From Streptomyces clavifer (GTDB taxonomy: Bacteria > Actinomycetota > Actinomycetes > Streptomycetales > Streptomycetaceae), in assembly GCA_014651175.1 (NCBI GenBank), contig BMWJ01000001.1, positions 868,001 to 932,000 of the forward strand: a stretch of 64,000 nucleotides of DNA, given 5' to 3'. Shown here in pieces: positions 19,153 to 27,864 of this stretch. How positions within the stretch are numbered: position 1 is the first letter of the stretch; the number at the start of each line of letters is the position of its first letter. The position numbers were made by a program, and so were the translations under genes. The notes under the pieces are model-generated. The model had not been told where the DNA came from, made no database searches, and saw nothing but the letters and a program-made list of their open reading frames with translations.

Positions 19153-20784
19153 ATGGACGCTGTGACCCAGGTCCCCGCGCCGGTCAACGAGCCGGTCCAC
19201 TCCTACGCCCCGGGTTCCCCCGAGCGGGCCCGCCTGGAGGCGAAGCTCAAGGAGCTCGCCGAGAACCCGATCGACCTGCCGATGACCATCGGCGGCGAGA
19301 AGCGGATGGGTGGCGGCGAGCGCTTCGACGTCGTGCAGCCCCACAACCACAAGGCCGTCATCGGCACGTTCGCCGGTGCCACGGAGGCCGACGCGCAGGA
19401 CGCGATCGACGCCGCCCTCGCCGCCGCCCCGGCCTGGCGCGCGATGTCCTTCGACGACCGCGCCGCGATCATCCTGCGCGCCGCCGAGCTGCTGGCCGGC
19501 CCCTGGCGCGAGACGCTGGCCGCGTCCACGATGCTCGGCCAGTCGAAGACCGCCCAGCAGGCCGAGATCGACTGTCCCTGCGAGCTCGTCGACTTCTGGC
19601 GCTTCAACGTGCACTACGCGCGCCAGATCCTCGCCGAGCAGCCCCCGGCGAACTCTCCCGGCGTGTGGAACCGTATGGACCACCGTCCGCTGGAGGGCTT
19701 CGTCTACGCGATCACGCCGTTCAACTTCACGGCCATCGCGGGCAACCTGCCCACCGCGCCCGCCCTCATGGGCAACGTCGTGGTGTGGAAGCCGTCCCCG
19801 ACGCAGACCCACGCCGCCGTGCTGCTGATGCAGCTCCTGGAGGAGGCCGGTCTGCCCAAGGGCGTCATCAACCTGGTGACGGGCGACGGCAAGGCCGTCT
19901 CCGAGGTGGCGCTGAACCACCGCGACCTGGCCGGCATCCACTTCACCGGCTCGACCCCCACCTTCCAGCACCTGTGGAAGACGGTCGGCAACAACATCGC
20001 CAACTACCGCACCTACCCGCGGCTCGTCGGCGAGACCGGTGGCAAGGACTTCGTCGTCGCGCACCCGAGCGCCGACCGCGCCGTGCTGAAGACCGCCCTG
20101 ACCCGTGGTTCCTTCGAGTACCAGGGCCAGAAGTGCTCCGCCTCGTCCCGGGCGTACGTCCCGGCCTCCCTCTGGAACTCCGGTTTCAAGGAGGAGTTCG
20201 CTGCCGAGGTCGACTCCATCACCCAGGGCGACGTCACCGATCTGTCGCACTTCATCGGCGCCGTCATCGACGAGCGTTCCTTCGCGAAGAACAAGGCCGC
20301 GATCGACCGCGCCCAGGCCGACCCGTCCTGCACGATCGTCGCGGGTGGCACGTACGACGACTCCGTCGGCTACTTCGTCCGCCCGACCGTCATCGTGTGC
20401 GACGACCCGGCCAACGAGGTCTTCACCACCGAGTACTTCGGCCCGATCCTCGCCGTCCACGTCTACGAGGACGAGAAGTACGACGCCATGCTGGAGCAGA
20501 TGGAGTCGGTCTCCGACTACGCGCTGACCGGTGCGGTCATCGCCAACGACCGTGCGGCGGCCGCGTACACGATGGACAAGCTCCGCTACGCCGCGGGCAA
20601 CTTCTACATCAACGACAAGTCGACCGGTGCCGTCGTCGGCCAGCAGCCCTTCGGTGGCGGCCGGGCCTCGGGCACCAACGACAAGGCGGGCGCCCCGCAG
20701 AACCTGCAGCGCTGGACGCTGACCCGCGCCATCAAGGAGACGCTGGTCCCGCCGACCGACTACACCTACCCCCACCAGGGCTGA
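19153..20784 (+). CDS. pruA: L-glutamate gamma-semialdehyde (1-pyrroline-5-carboxylate) dehydrogenase
   Basis: This 543-aa aldehyde dehydrogenase superfamily enzyme oxidises glutamate semialdehyde/P5C to glutamate with NAD, completing proline catabolism. The catalytic Cys is in FEYQGQKCSASSRAYVP and the activating Glu in PRLVGETGGKDFVVAH. The nucleotide-binding region has FNFTAIAGNLPTAPALMGN and FTGSTPTFQHLW. The length is typical of the PruA/RocA type. AAGGAG precedes the start, 45 nt after proline dehydrogenase. A pair of strong hairpins follows, closing this unit against the convergent GH3 gene. Confidence 0.94.
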   Translation: MDAVTQVPAPVNEPVHSYAPGSPERARLEAKLKELAENPIDLPMTIGGEKRMGGGERFDVVQPHNHKAVIGTFAGATEADAQDAIDAALAAAPAWRAMSFDDRAAIILRAAELLAGPWRETLAASTMLGQSKTAQQAEIDCPCELVDFWRFNVHYARQILAEQPPANSPGVWNRMDHRPLEGFVYAITPFNFTAIAGNLPTAPALMGNVVVWKPSPTQTHAAVLLMQLLEEAGLPKGVINLVTGDGKAVSEVALNHRDLAGIHFTGSTPTFQHLWKTVGNNIANYRTYPRLVGETGGKDFVVAHPSADRAVLKTALTRGSFEYQGQKCSASSRAYVPASLWNSGFKEEFAAEVDSITQGDVTDLSHFIGAVIDERSFAKNKAAIDRAQADPSCTIVAGGTYDDSVGYFVRPTVIVCDDPANEVFTTEYFGPILAVHVYEDEKYDAMLEQMESVSDYALTGAVIANDRAAAAYTMDKLRYAAGNFYINDKSTGAVVGQQPFGGGRASGTNDKAGAPQNLQRWTLTRAIKETLVPPTDYTYPHQG

Positions 20785-20791
20785 CGCCCTC

Positions 20792-20865
20792 CGGGGCGCC
20801 GTACACCGGCGCCCCGCCCCGCGCACCGCCTCCCGACCGGCTCCCCCCGCCGGCCGGGAGGCGGT
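20792..20865. terminator. tandem hairpins between convergent pruA and GH3 genes
   Basis: The first stem has ten pairs: CGGGGCGCCG (20792-20801) with CGGCGCCCCG (20807-20816). The second has seventeen positions with one mismatch: 20825-20841 with 20849-20865. Placed between two convergent genes, they probably serve as a bidirectional terminator. Confidence 0.75.
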
Positions 20866-20932
20866 TTCCACTTCCGGGTACCGTGCCGAGGGCGGGGAGG
20901 CACGGCGCGTCGCGGGCTGAGCCCCGCGGGGC

Positions 20933-23224
20933 TCAGCCCTTCACGGTGAAGCCCGCCCGCAGCAGGGCGTCGTCGCGCGAGGACGGGCCGACGAGCAGCT
21001 CGAAGTCGCCCGGCTCCACGACGCGGAGGCCCTCGGCGTCCACCAGCGTGCACGCCCCGACGGGCAGCTCCACCAGGACCTCGCGCGCCTCCCCCGGAGC
21101 GAGCGTCACCTGCTGATACGCCTTCAGCTCCTTCTCGGCCCAGGTCACGGACGTCACCGTGTCGCTGATGTACACCTGCACGGTCTCCCGCACGGGCCTG
21201 GACCCGGTGTTGCGGACCGTGACGCGTGCACGCAGCGTGTCGGCCGTCCCGACGCTCGTCGTGAGCACCTCCAGGTCCGCGTACGTGACCGTCGTGTAGC
21301 TCAGCCCCTCGCCGAACACGAACGCAGGACGCTGGGTGAGGTCGGCGTACCGGGTGCCGTGCTGGCCGCGGATCTGGTTGTAGTACGTCGGCTGCTGGCC
21401 CGCGTGCCGGGCGAAGGAGACCGGCAGCCGCCCCGACGGCTCGACGAGTCCGAGCAGTACCTCGGCCACGGCACGTCCGCCCTGCATGCCCGGGTTGAAG
21501 GCGTGCACGATCGCCGCGGCGCCCAGCACGGACGGCGGCAGGACCAGCGGCTTCGAACTGATGACCACGACGACGAGAGGCTTGCCCGTGGCGGCCAGCG
21601 CGTCGAGCAGCGCGACCTGGTCGCCGACGAGTTCCAGGGTCGCGGTGGAGCGTCCCTCGCCGACGAGTTCGATGCGGTCGCCCACGACGGCGACCACGTG
21701 GTCGGCGGCCTCGGCGGCGGCGACCGCCTCACGGATCAGGGCCTCGTCGGGCTCCGCCGGCACGACGACCTCGGGGCGCGGCTGCCCGTCGGGGAAGAAC
21801 TCCCCCTCCGGGTCGGGCCCCACGGTGAGGATCCGGGCGCCCCGCGCGTACGAGACGGTCCACTCGGCCGGGGCGTGGGCGCGGAAGCCGTCGAGCACCG
21901 TACGGATCATCGGGCGCGGGTGGCCGTCCGGCAGCCAGTCGGCCTGGCCCGAGGAACCGGCCCAGTCGCCGAGCTGGGTCTGCGCGTCGTCGGCGTTGGG
22001 CCCGACGACGGCGACCGTGCGCGGCGCCGGGACGGGGCCGGAGAGGGCGCGTCCGTCGGCGCCCGCCTCGAAGCCGCCGGCCAGCGGCAGGGCGCCGTCG
22101 TTGGTGAGCAGGACCAGGGAGCGGCGGGCCGCCTCCAGATTGAGCACGGCGTGCCCCGCGCTGCCGATGACCTCCGCCTGCCGCGCGGTGTCGGGATGGC
22201 GCGGATCCTCGAACAGGCCCAGCTCGAACTTCAGCGTCAGGACGCGCCGGACCGCCGCGTCGATCTCCGCCTCACCGAGGGTGCCCTGCTCCACCGCCCG
22301 CTGCGCGCCCTCGAAGAACTTCGGCGTGGTCATCACCATGTCGTTGCCCGCGCGGACCGCCGCGGCGGCGGCCTGGGTGTGGTCGGCGTAGATCCGCTGC
22401 TCCCACACCATGCGGCCGACGTTGTCCCAGTCCGTGACCAGGGTGCCGGTGTAGCCCCACTCGCCGCGCAGCACCTCGTTCAGCAGCCAGTTGTTCACGG
22501 TGACGGGGACGCCGTCCATGGACTGGTAGCCGAGCATGAACGTACGGCAGCCCTCACGGGCGACCCGCTCGAACGGGGGGAGGAACCAGGAGCGCAGCTT
22601 GCGCCGGGAGATGTCGGCCTCGCTCGCGTCACGGCCGCCCTGCGTCTCGGAGTAGCCCGCGAAGTGCTTGGCGCACGCCAGGACCGCCGTAGGGTCGGCC
22701 AGACCGTCGCCCTGGTAGCCGCGGACCATCGCCGAGGCGAGCTCGCCGATCAGGAAGGGGTCCTCGCCGAACGTCTCGCTGACCCTGCCCCAGCGCAGGT
22801 CGCGGGTGATGCAGAGGACGGGGGAGAACGTCCAGTGGACACCGGTCGCGGCGACCTCGACGGCCGTCGCCCTGGCGATGCGCTCCACGAGCTCCGGGTC
22901 CCAGGTGGCGGCCATGCCGAGCTGTGTGGGGTAGATGGTCGCCCCCTCCCAGAAGGAGTGCCCGTGGATGCAGTCCTCCGCGACCAGCAGGGGGATGCGC
23001 AGGCGCGTCCGCTCGGTGAGGGCCGCCGCTTCGAGGACGCGTTCGGGCGAGGCGTGCAGGATCGAACCCACGTGCAGGTCCTCGATGAGGTGCCGTACCC
23101 CGTCCTTGGCGTTCAGCTGGAGCATCTGGCCGGTCTTCTCGGCCAGGGTCATGCGGCCGAGGAGGTCGTCGACCCGGTCGGCGACGGGCAGCGCGGGGTC
23201 GAGGTAGGGCAGGGAGGGGGCCAC
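20933..23224 (-). CDS. glycoside hydrolase family 3 beta-glucosidase (cytoplasmic)
   Basis: The protein is 763 aa with no signal peptide, so it should act inside the cell on imported beta-glucosides or related oligosaccharides. The GH3 N-terminal barrel shows RMTLAEKTGQMLQLN, AEDCIHGHSFWEGATIYP, RWGRVSETFGEDPFL, AKHFAGYSETQGGRDAS and the nucleophile Asp in GTLVTDWDNVGRM. A C-terminal alpha/beta sandwich (VAVVGPNADDAQTQLGDWAG) and a fibronectin-III-like tail (VRNTGSRPVRETVQVY) follow. The GTG start has AAAGGA upstream; a longer frame to 23278 is possible. It is divergent from a TetR regulator that is its likely controller. Confidence 0.92.
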   Translation of the reverse strand: MAPSLPYLDPALPVADRVDDLLGRMTLAEKTGQMLQLNAKDGVRHLIEDLHVGSILHASPERVLEAAALTERTRLRIPLLVAEDCIHGHSFWEGATIYPTQLGMAATWDPELVERIARATAVEVAATGVHWTFSPVLCITRDLRWGRVSETFGEDPFLIGELASAMVRGYQGDGLADPTAVLACAKHFAGYSETQGGRDASEADISRRKLRSWFLPPFERVAREGCRTFMLGYQSMDGVPVTVNNWLLNEVLRGEWGYTGTLVTDWDNVGRMVWEQRIYADHTQAAAAAVRAGNDMVMTTPKFFEGAQRAVEQGTLGEAEIDAAVRRVLTLKFELGLFEDPRHPDTARQAEVIGSAGHAVLNLEAARRSLVLLTNDGALPLAGGFEAGADGRALSGPVPAPRTVAVVGPNADDAQTQLGDWAGSSGQADWLPDGHPRPMIRTVLDGFRAHAPAEWTVSYARGARILTVGPDPEGEFFPDGQPRPEVVVPAEPDEALIREAVAAAEAADHVVAVVGDRIELVGEGRSTATLELVGDQVALLDALAATGKPLVVVVISSKPLVLPPSVLGAAAIVHAFNPGMQGGRAVAEVLLGLVEPSGRLPVSFARHAGQQPTYYNQIRGQHGTRYADLTQRPAFVFGEGLSYTTVTYADLEVLTTSVGTADTLRARVTVRNTGSRPVRETVQVYISDTVTSVTWAEKELKAYQQVTLAPGEAREVLVELPVGACTLVDAEGLRVVEPGDFELLVGPSSRDDALLRAGFTVKG

Positions 23225-23384
23225 GGGGGGTCCTTTCGCGACACGGTTCGGGTCCACCTTAGGGTCAATACCGACCACCTGGTAAGTATCTCTCGCGGGC
23301 CCCGGACCCCGTGTGCGAATCTGATCACCGACGACGGCTGACTCGGCAGCCGGCTGCCGACAGGACCGGGGGAGGGAGTGGCGC

Positions 23385-23984
23385 GTGACCGCCGAAGCGC
23401 AGCGTGGCTACGCGAAGGGCCGGGCGAAGCGACGCGAGATCCTCGACCAGGCCATGTCGCTGTTCGGCGAGGCCGGCTACCGGGGTGCCTCGTTGCGCGT
23501 GATCGCGACCCGGTGCGGCATGTCGCACCCCGGCCTGCTGCACCACTTCCCCACCAAGGAGTCCTTGCTGCTCGCCGTGCTCGAACACCGTGACGAGGCG
23601 GACGGCGCATGGCTGTCGGTGGGCGGCACCACGGGCGTCGACCGGCTGCGCCGGTTCGCCGAGCTGGCCGCGCTGAACGCCACGCGCCGGGGGATCGTCG
23701 AGCTGTTCACCGTGGTCTCCGCCGAGGCCACCGCTGCCGACCACCCGGCGCACGCGTACTTCGTGCGGCGCTACCGCGATTCCGTCTCCGGCGCCGGGCT
23801 CGCCTACCTCCAGGCGTGCGACGAGGGCGCACTGCGGGACGGCATCGATCCCGAGGCGGCGGGGCAGCAGCTGATCGCCCTGATGGACGGGCTCCAGGTG
23901 CAGTGGCTGCTCGCCGACTGTGCGACGGACATGGCGGGCGTGCTGCGCGCCCACATCCAGGCACAGCTCACCGTGCGGCTCTGA
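23385..23984 (+). CDS. TetR family transcriptional regulator
   Basis: This 199-aa regulator has an N-terminal TetR DNA-binding domain: KRREILDQAMSLFGEAGYRG then ASLRVIATRCGMSHPGLLHHF. The ligand-binding domain is variable and its inducer cannot be predicted, although the divergent GH3 gene suggests a sugar. The GTG start follows GGGGGAGGGAG. The 160-bp gap to the GH3 start holds TACC-N8-GGTA half sites around 23269-23284, a weak candidate operator. Confidence 0.85.
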   Translation: MTAEAQRGYAKGRAKRREILDQAMSLFGEAGYRGASLRVIATRCGMSHPGLLHHFPTKESLLLAVLEHRDEADGAWLSVGGTTGVDRLRRFAELAALNATRRGIVELFTVVSAEATAADHPAHAYFVRRYRDSVSGAGLAYLQACDEGALRDGIDPEAAGQQLIALMDGLQVQWLLADCATDMAGVLRAHIQAQLTVRL

Positions 23985-24061
23985 ACGCGACTGCGCGAGG
24001 GACCGGTCCACCGGTGAGGCGACCTCCGACTCCGGCGTGAGCGGAGGTACTTCACCGCGCA

Positions 24062-24175
24062 CCGCTGGACGCCTCCCTGCTCCTGCCGCACGCCGCAGCA
24101 CGCCGCCGCGCCCCGCTGGACGCCTCCCTGCTCCTGCCGCACGCCGCAGCACGCCACCGCACGCCACCGCACGCC
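24062..24175. repeat. 43-bp perfect tandem repeat plus decamer repeat
   Basis: The 43-bp sequence at 24062-24104, beginning CCGCTGGACGCCTCCCTGCT, recurs exactly at 24113-24155, a period of 51 bp. The decamer ACCGCACGCC then occurs twice in tandem (24156-24175). The 528-bp gap between the TetR gene and the SWIM gene that contains it shows no convincing gene. GC-rich inverted repeats follow near 24280-24340. Confidence 0.75.
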
Positions 24176-24512
24176 ACGTGCGCTGCTGAACGCCCGCGCA
24201 CCCCCGCGCAGTTCAGCGTCCGGTGACAAGCGGCATCCGCGCACGCCGTGCCCGGCGGGTATTCGCAGGTCCGTCGCGCGGTGCCGGGCGGGCACCCGCG
24301 GCACCACCGCGCGCGGTGCCGGGGCGGGCGCCCGCAGGCCGCCGGACGGCGTGGGCGCGGGCCTTCGCGCGGGTCACGGTGCCGCACGGGTCCGTATGCC
24401 AACCGCCCCCGCCCCGCCCCGGCGCCCGTGGTTGTCAGTGGTCGCCATTAGGTTCAGTGGTGTCCCGCCGACGTGGTGAGGACGCCCCCCGGTGTGCATT
24501 GGAGATGGCGCG

Positions 24513-25022
24513 TTGTCGGATTCAGATTGGGAGCGGTCGAGCACGGTACGGGTGGTGGCGCCCGCACGACCGCGCAAGCTCGCCAAGGTCCCGTTCGTCG
24601 AGCTGGCCGACGGACGCCTGCAGGGTGTGGTGTCCAGCGGCTCCGACATCGAGCGGGTCTACGTCTCGTCGGTCGTCGCCGGTACCTACGCCTTCGCGTG
24701 CAGCACCAACAACAACCGTCCCTGCGGCGGCGCCAGGGGCTCGTTCTGCAACCACATACGGGCCCTGATCACCGAAGCGGTGCTGCAGTACGGCGCCGAG
24801 CGCGTCGCCCGCTACCTGAGAGTCGAGAGCGCGGACGGCGAGCCGAGCGCACAGACCATCACCGGCGGCATGAGCAGCACCCGGCCGTCGCAGGGGGACA
24901 CCACGGCCGCCGCGCCCGTCTTCAGCAGGTTCCTGCGCCACCTCGCCTACCTGGAGCTGGCACCGACCACCGCGCCGCTGCCCGAGATGCAGTGGTTCCC
25001 GCCGAGCAGGGCGGTGGCGTGA
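24513..25022 (+). CDS. SWIM-type zinc-finger-like protein, first gene of a MoxR/vWA/DUF5682 operon
   Basis: The protein is 169 aa from a TTG start with GGAGA upstream; a GTG at 24492 would add seven residues. A Cys/His cluster, ACSTNNNRPCGGARGSFCNH, ends in the CxH of SWIM domains but lacks the usual first CxC spacing, so it is a variant. A helical stretch follows (IRALITEAVLQYGAERVARY) and the C-terminus has no clear motif. SWIM domains bind DNA or protein. E. coli YehQ is a much longer SWIM protein; here the function may be divided between this gene and the next, which overlaps its stop by one base. Confidence 0.7.
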   Translation: MSDSDWERSSTVRVVAPARPRKLAKVPFVELADGRLQGVVSSGSDIERVYVSSVVAGTYAFACSTNNNRPCGGARGSFCNHIRALITEAVLQYGAERVARYLRVESADGEPSAQTITGGMSSTRPSQGDTTAAAPVFSRFLRHLAYLELAPTTAPLPEMQWFPPSRAVA

Positions 25023-26413
25023 TGCGCGCCGATCTGCTGGCCGGACCCGTCCCCGGGCTCGACGAGGCCCTGGCCGCCGTCGACGCCTTCGACCGGACCC
25101 TCGTCGAGGGCCTGTCGCGTCCCCGGCCCGAGCTGTCCGCCGGCCCGGCCGGGCTCGCACGCGCCGTCGCGGGCAGCCCGCTGGCCGACAGGGTCGCCGA
25201 GGCGGCCGGGAAGGCCGTGGCGGGAGCGGCGGGCGAGGACCACTTCGTGGCCCTGGCCGCCGCCCGGACCGCCCTGCTCGGATCCGTCCACGACGCCCTG
25301 ACCACGCGCGTCGGGGAGGCGACCGGACGGCCCCGCGGCGAGGAGACCGTCCCGCACCCCGGTGGGGGGCAGGCGGCCAACCTGCACCTCGCCGCCCGCT
25401 CCTGGCTGGCCGACCTGGCCCGCTCCGGGTGGCAGGGCATCGACCACGACCTGGTCTCCGGCGCGGCGCCGGTCGTCTCCGCGATGCTTCCGGACCCGGC
25501 CATGCGCCGCCTGGCGACGCTCCTGGACGGCTTCGCGGTGGAGCTGGCAGCGTCCTGCCCGGGCGCTTCACTCGAACGCGTACCGGCACGCCGTTGGGCG
25601 GACCTGTGGTCGCGCGGGATGCTGCTCACCCTGCCCGGGGCCGCAGCCCTGCCCCTGTCCGGCACGGCCACCGGCAGGCTCCTGCCCCTCGGTGTCGACC
25701 TGCAGGAGCACGCGACCGCCGTACAGGCCCAGGTCCACGCCGTGTTCGAGCCCGCGGACGGGACCGCGCCCCGTCTCGTGCGGGCGGGCGTGTCCGTGCC
25801 GAAGCCCGACACGGTCGTCGGGGCCGGGCTATGGCAGCTGCTCCGCCCCCACATGTCACTGCTGGCCGCGGTCGGCGACGGGTGCTCGATGGACCTCACC
25901 GACATGCCGGTCACCGCCGACGGGGACCTGGTCTGGGACGACGGGCAGGCCCGCCGGGGCGACCCCGCCGACGCGTTCGCCACCGCCCGCGTCGCCCTGC
26001 CCGCCGCCACCGACGCCGCGACCGTGCCCCTCGACCGGCACCCGGCGCGCATCGCCGTCCCCGTGTTCCTGGAGGGCTACGAGGCAGGGACCGACGACGA
26101 CGGCACACTGACGTTCACCGTCGCCGGTCACGCGCTTCCTGTCGACACCGACCGGATCCCGGCCGCCGGCCCCCTCACCCCCGAGGCGGTCGCTGCCTCC
26201 GGTGCCTGCATCGCGCTGCTCCGCTGGGACGCCGGGACGTATCGCGTCCAGCCGCTCGCCGTGGAGCGGACCGTACGGAAGAAGGCCGTCGCGCTGCACG
26301 CCGGCGGATGGGCCGGAGGCACGGCCGACAAGGCGGGCGTCCGGGCCGAGAAGGCCGCCACCGACGCCGTGGCCGTGCTGCGGGAGCGGGCAGGGAGGCT
26401 GCTGCGGAAATGA
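25022..26413 (+). CDS. uncharacterised protein of the MoxR/vWA operon
   Basis: I do not recognise this 463-aa soluble protein as a named family. It has no signal peptide or membrane segment. The N-terminal third is helical and Ala-rich (LAAARTALLGSVHDAL). The C-terminal half is beta-rich with ADGTAPRLVRAGVSVP, IAVPVFLEGYEAG and LRWDAGTYRVQPLAVERTVR. The start ATG overlaps the previous stop as TGATG, and its own stop overlaps the next start as ATGA, showing translational coupling. By size and position it could correspond to the non-zinc-finger remainder of a YehQ-like protein; that is inference. Confidence 0.7.
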   Translation: MRADLLAGPVPGLDEALAAVDAFDRTLVEGLSRPRPELSAGPAGLARAVAGSPLADRVAEAAGKAVAGAAGEDHFVALAAARTALLGSVHDALTTRVGEATGRPRGEETVPHPGGGQAANLHLAARSWLADLARSGWQGIDHDLVSGAAPVVSAMLPDPAMRRLATLLDGFAVELAASCPGASLERVPARRWADLWSRGMLLTLPGAAALPLSGTATGRLLPLGVDLQEHATAVQAQVHAVFEPADGTAPRLVRAGVSVPKPDTVVGAGLWQLLRPHMSLLAAVGDGCSMDLTDMPVTADGDLVWDDGQARRGDPADAFATARVALPAATDAATVPLDRHPARIAVPVFLEGYEAGTDDDGTLTFTVAGHALPVDTDRIPAAGPLTPEAVAASGACIALLRWDAGTYRVQPLAVERTVRKKAVALHAGGWAGGTADKAGVRAEKAATDAVAVLRERAGRLLRK

Positions 26414-27852
26414 CGGACCACACGACCGGATCCCAGCCGGTGCCCCCGGCCGAGGCCCCGCAGGACGCCGGGCCCGACCACCACGACAACCGCCGCCAGG
26501 TCCTCTACTGGCGCCTCCTCGCCCGCCTCTTCGACCCGGAGGAGCAGGCCACCCTCGAATCGGCGAGCCTGGCCGTCGTCGACGACATCGGCCTGCCGTC
26601 CGCGCTGCTGGACCCGCAGGCCTCGGTCGACTCCGTCGTGCAACGCCACCCGGAGCTGGCCGACGAGTTCGACGGCCTGATGGCGCCCGGTCCCGAGACC
26701 GATCCCGCCGGCGCCTCCCGCGACCGGGCCGCCGAAGTACGGCGCGCGGCTCTGGCGTCGAAGGTGCTGCTCAACGTCTTCGCCTCCGGCTCCGGCACGG
26801 TCACCGCCGGACAGCTGGCGCGCTGGCAGTCCGACGCGGGATGGCTGGAGCGCGCGCTCGGCTGCACCCCCGGCCAACTGCGGGGCGGGCGGACCGGGCC
26901 GGGCGTCGGCCCGACGGGCACCGGGGGCCGCGGCGCGACCCCCGACCTCGGCCGGCTGATCCCTGCGATCGGCCCCGCGCTGGGCGCGCTGGAGGCCGAC
27001 CTCGTCAAGCGCATGCACCTGCGCGAAGTGCTGGCCGACCCCCGACTGGCCGCACAGCTCACCCCGAGCATGTCGCTGATCGAGCAGCTGCTGCGCGACA
27101 AGAACAACCTCTCCGGCGTGGCCCTCGCCAACGCCAAGGCCCTGATCCGCCGCTTCGTGGACGACATCGCCGAAGTGCTGCGCACCCAGGTGGAGAAGTC
27201 CACGGTGGGAGCCCTGGACCGCTCGGTCCCGCCCAAGCGGGTGTTCCGCAACCTCGACATCGACCGCACGATCTGGAAGAACCTCGTCAACTGGAGCCCG
27301 GAGGAGGAGCGGCTGTACGTCGACCGCCTCTACTACCGGCACACCGCCCGCCGCACGACACCCCAGCGGCTGATCGTCGTCGTGGACCAGTCGGGCTCGA
27401 TGGTCGACTCGATGGTGAACTGCACCATCCTGGCCTCGATCTTCGCCGGGCTCCCCAAGGTGGACGTCCACCTGATCGCGTACGACACCCAGGCGCTCGA
27501 CCTCACACCCTGGGTGCACGACCCCTTCGAGACCCTGCTGCGCACCAACCTCGGCGGCGGCACCGACGGAACGGTCGCCATGGCGCTGGCCCAGCCGAAG
27601 ATCGCCGAGCCGCGCAACACCGTCGTCGTATGGATATCCGACTTCTACGAGTGGCAGACGGAACCGCTGTTCGAAAGCATGGCGGCCATTCACCGCTCGG
27701 GTGCCAAATTCATCCCGGTCGGCTCGGTGACCAGCTCCGGCCGCGGCGTCGTCAATCCGTGGTTCCGGGAACGGTTCAAGGATCTCGGCACGCCGGTGCT
27801 CTCCGGCCACATCCGCAAGCTCGTCCACGAGCTCAAGACGTTCCTCGCCTAG
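26410..27852 (+). CDS. vWA domain protein (YehP-like) of the MoxR operon
   Basis: This 480-aa cytoplasmic protein has a helical N-terminal part with the motifs AEVRRAALASKVLLNVFASG and LTPSMSLIEQLLRDKNNLSG. Its C-terminal von Willebrand factor A domain is about residues 315-480. The metal-ion site is intact: DQSGS at 326-330, Thr in GGGTDG, and Asp in WISDFYEW. Such vWA proteins bind partner proteins through a coordinated Mg and act with MoxR AAA+ ATPases as chaperone-like machines. The start overlaps the upstream stop (ATGA), and the ATPase gene follows after 12 nt. E. coli YehP has the same domain and neighbours. Confidence 0.85.
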   Translation: MTDHTTGSQPVPPAEAPQDAGPDHHDNRRQVLYWRLLARLFDPEEQATLESASLAVVDDIGLPSALLDPQASVDSVVQRHPELADEFDGLMAPGPETDPAGASRDRAAEVRRAALASKVLLNVFASGSGTVTAGQLARWQSDAGWLERALGCTPGQLRGGRTGPGVGPTGTGGRGATPDLGRLIPAIGPALGALEADLVKRMHLREVLADPRLAAQLTPSMSLIEQLLRDKNNLSGVALANAKALIRRFVDDIAEVLRTQVEKSTVGALDRSVPPKRVFRNLDIDRTIWKNLVNWSPEEERLYVDRLYYRHTARRTTPQRLIVVVDQSGSMVDSMVNCTILASIFAGLPKVDVHLIAYDTQALDLTPWVHDPFETLLRTNLGGGTDGTVAMALAQPKIAEPRNTVVVWISDFYEWQTEPLFESMAAIHRSGAKFIPVGSVTSSGRGVVNPWFRERFKDLGTPVLSGHIRKLVHELKTFLA

Positions 27853-27864
27853 AAAGGCCCTCAC

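Noticed and set aside
23268-23289. TACC...GGTA half sites in the GH3-TetR gap as an operator
   Set aside because: Only four matching bases per arm, too little to list as a site.
24062-24155. CRISPR array
   Set aside because: Only two repeat copies with an 8-bp spacer and no cas genes in the window.
24052-24402. 116-aa minus-strand frame with internal amino-acid repeats
   Set aside because: The repeats simply reflect the 43-bp DNA duplication, whose 51-bp period keeps frame. No ribosome site or family similarity was seen.
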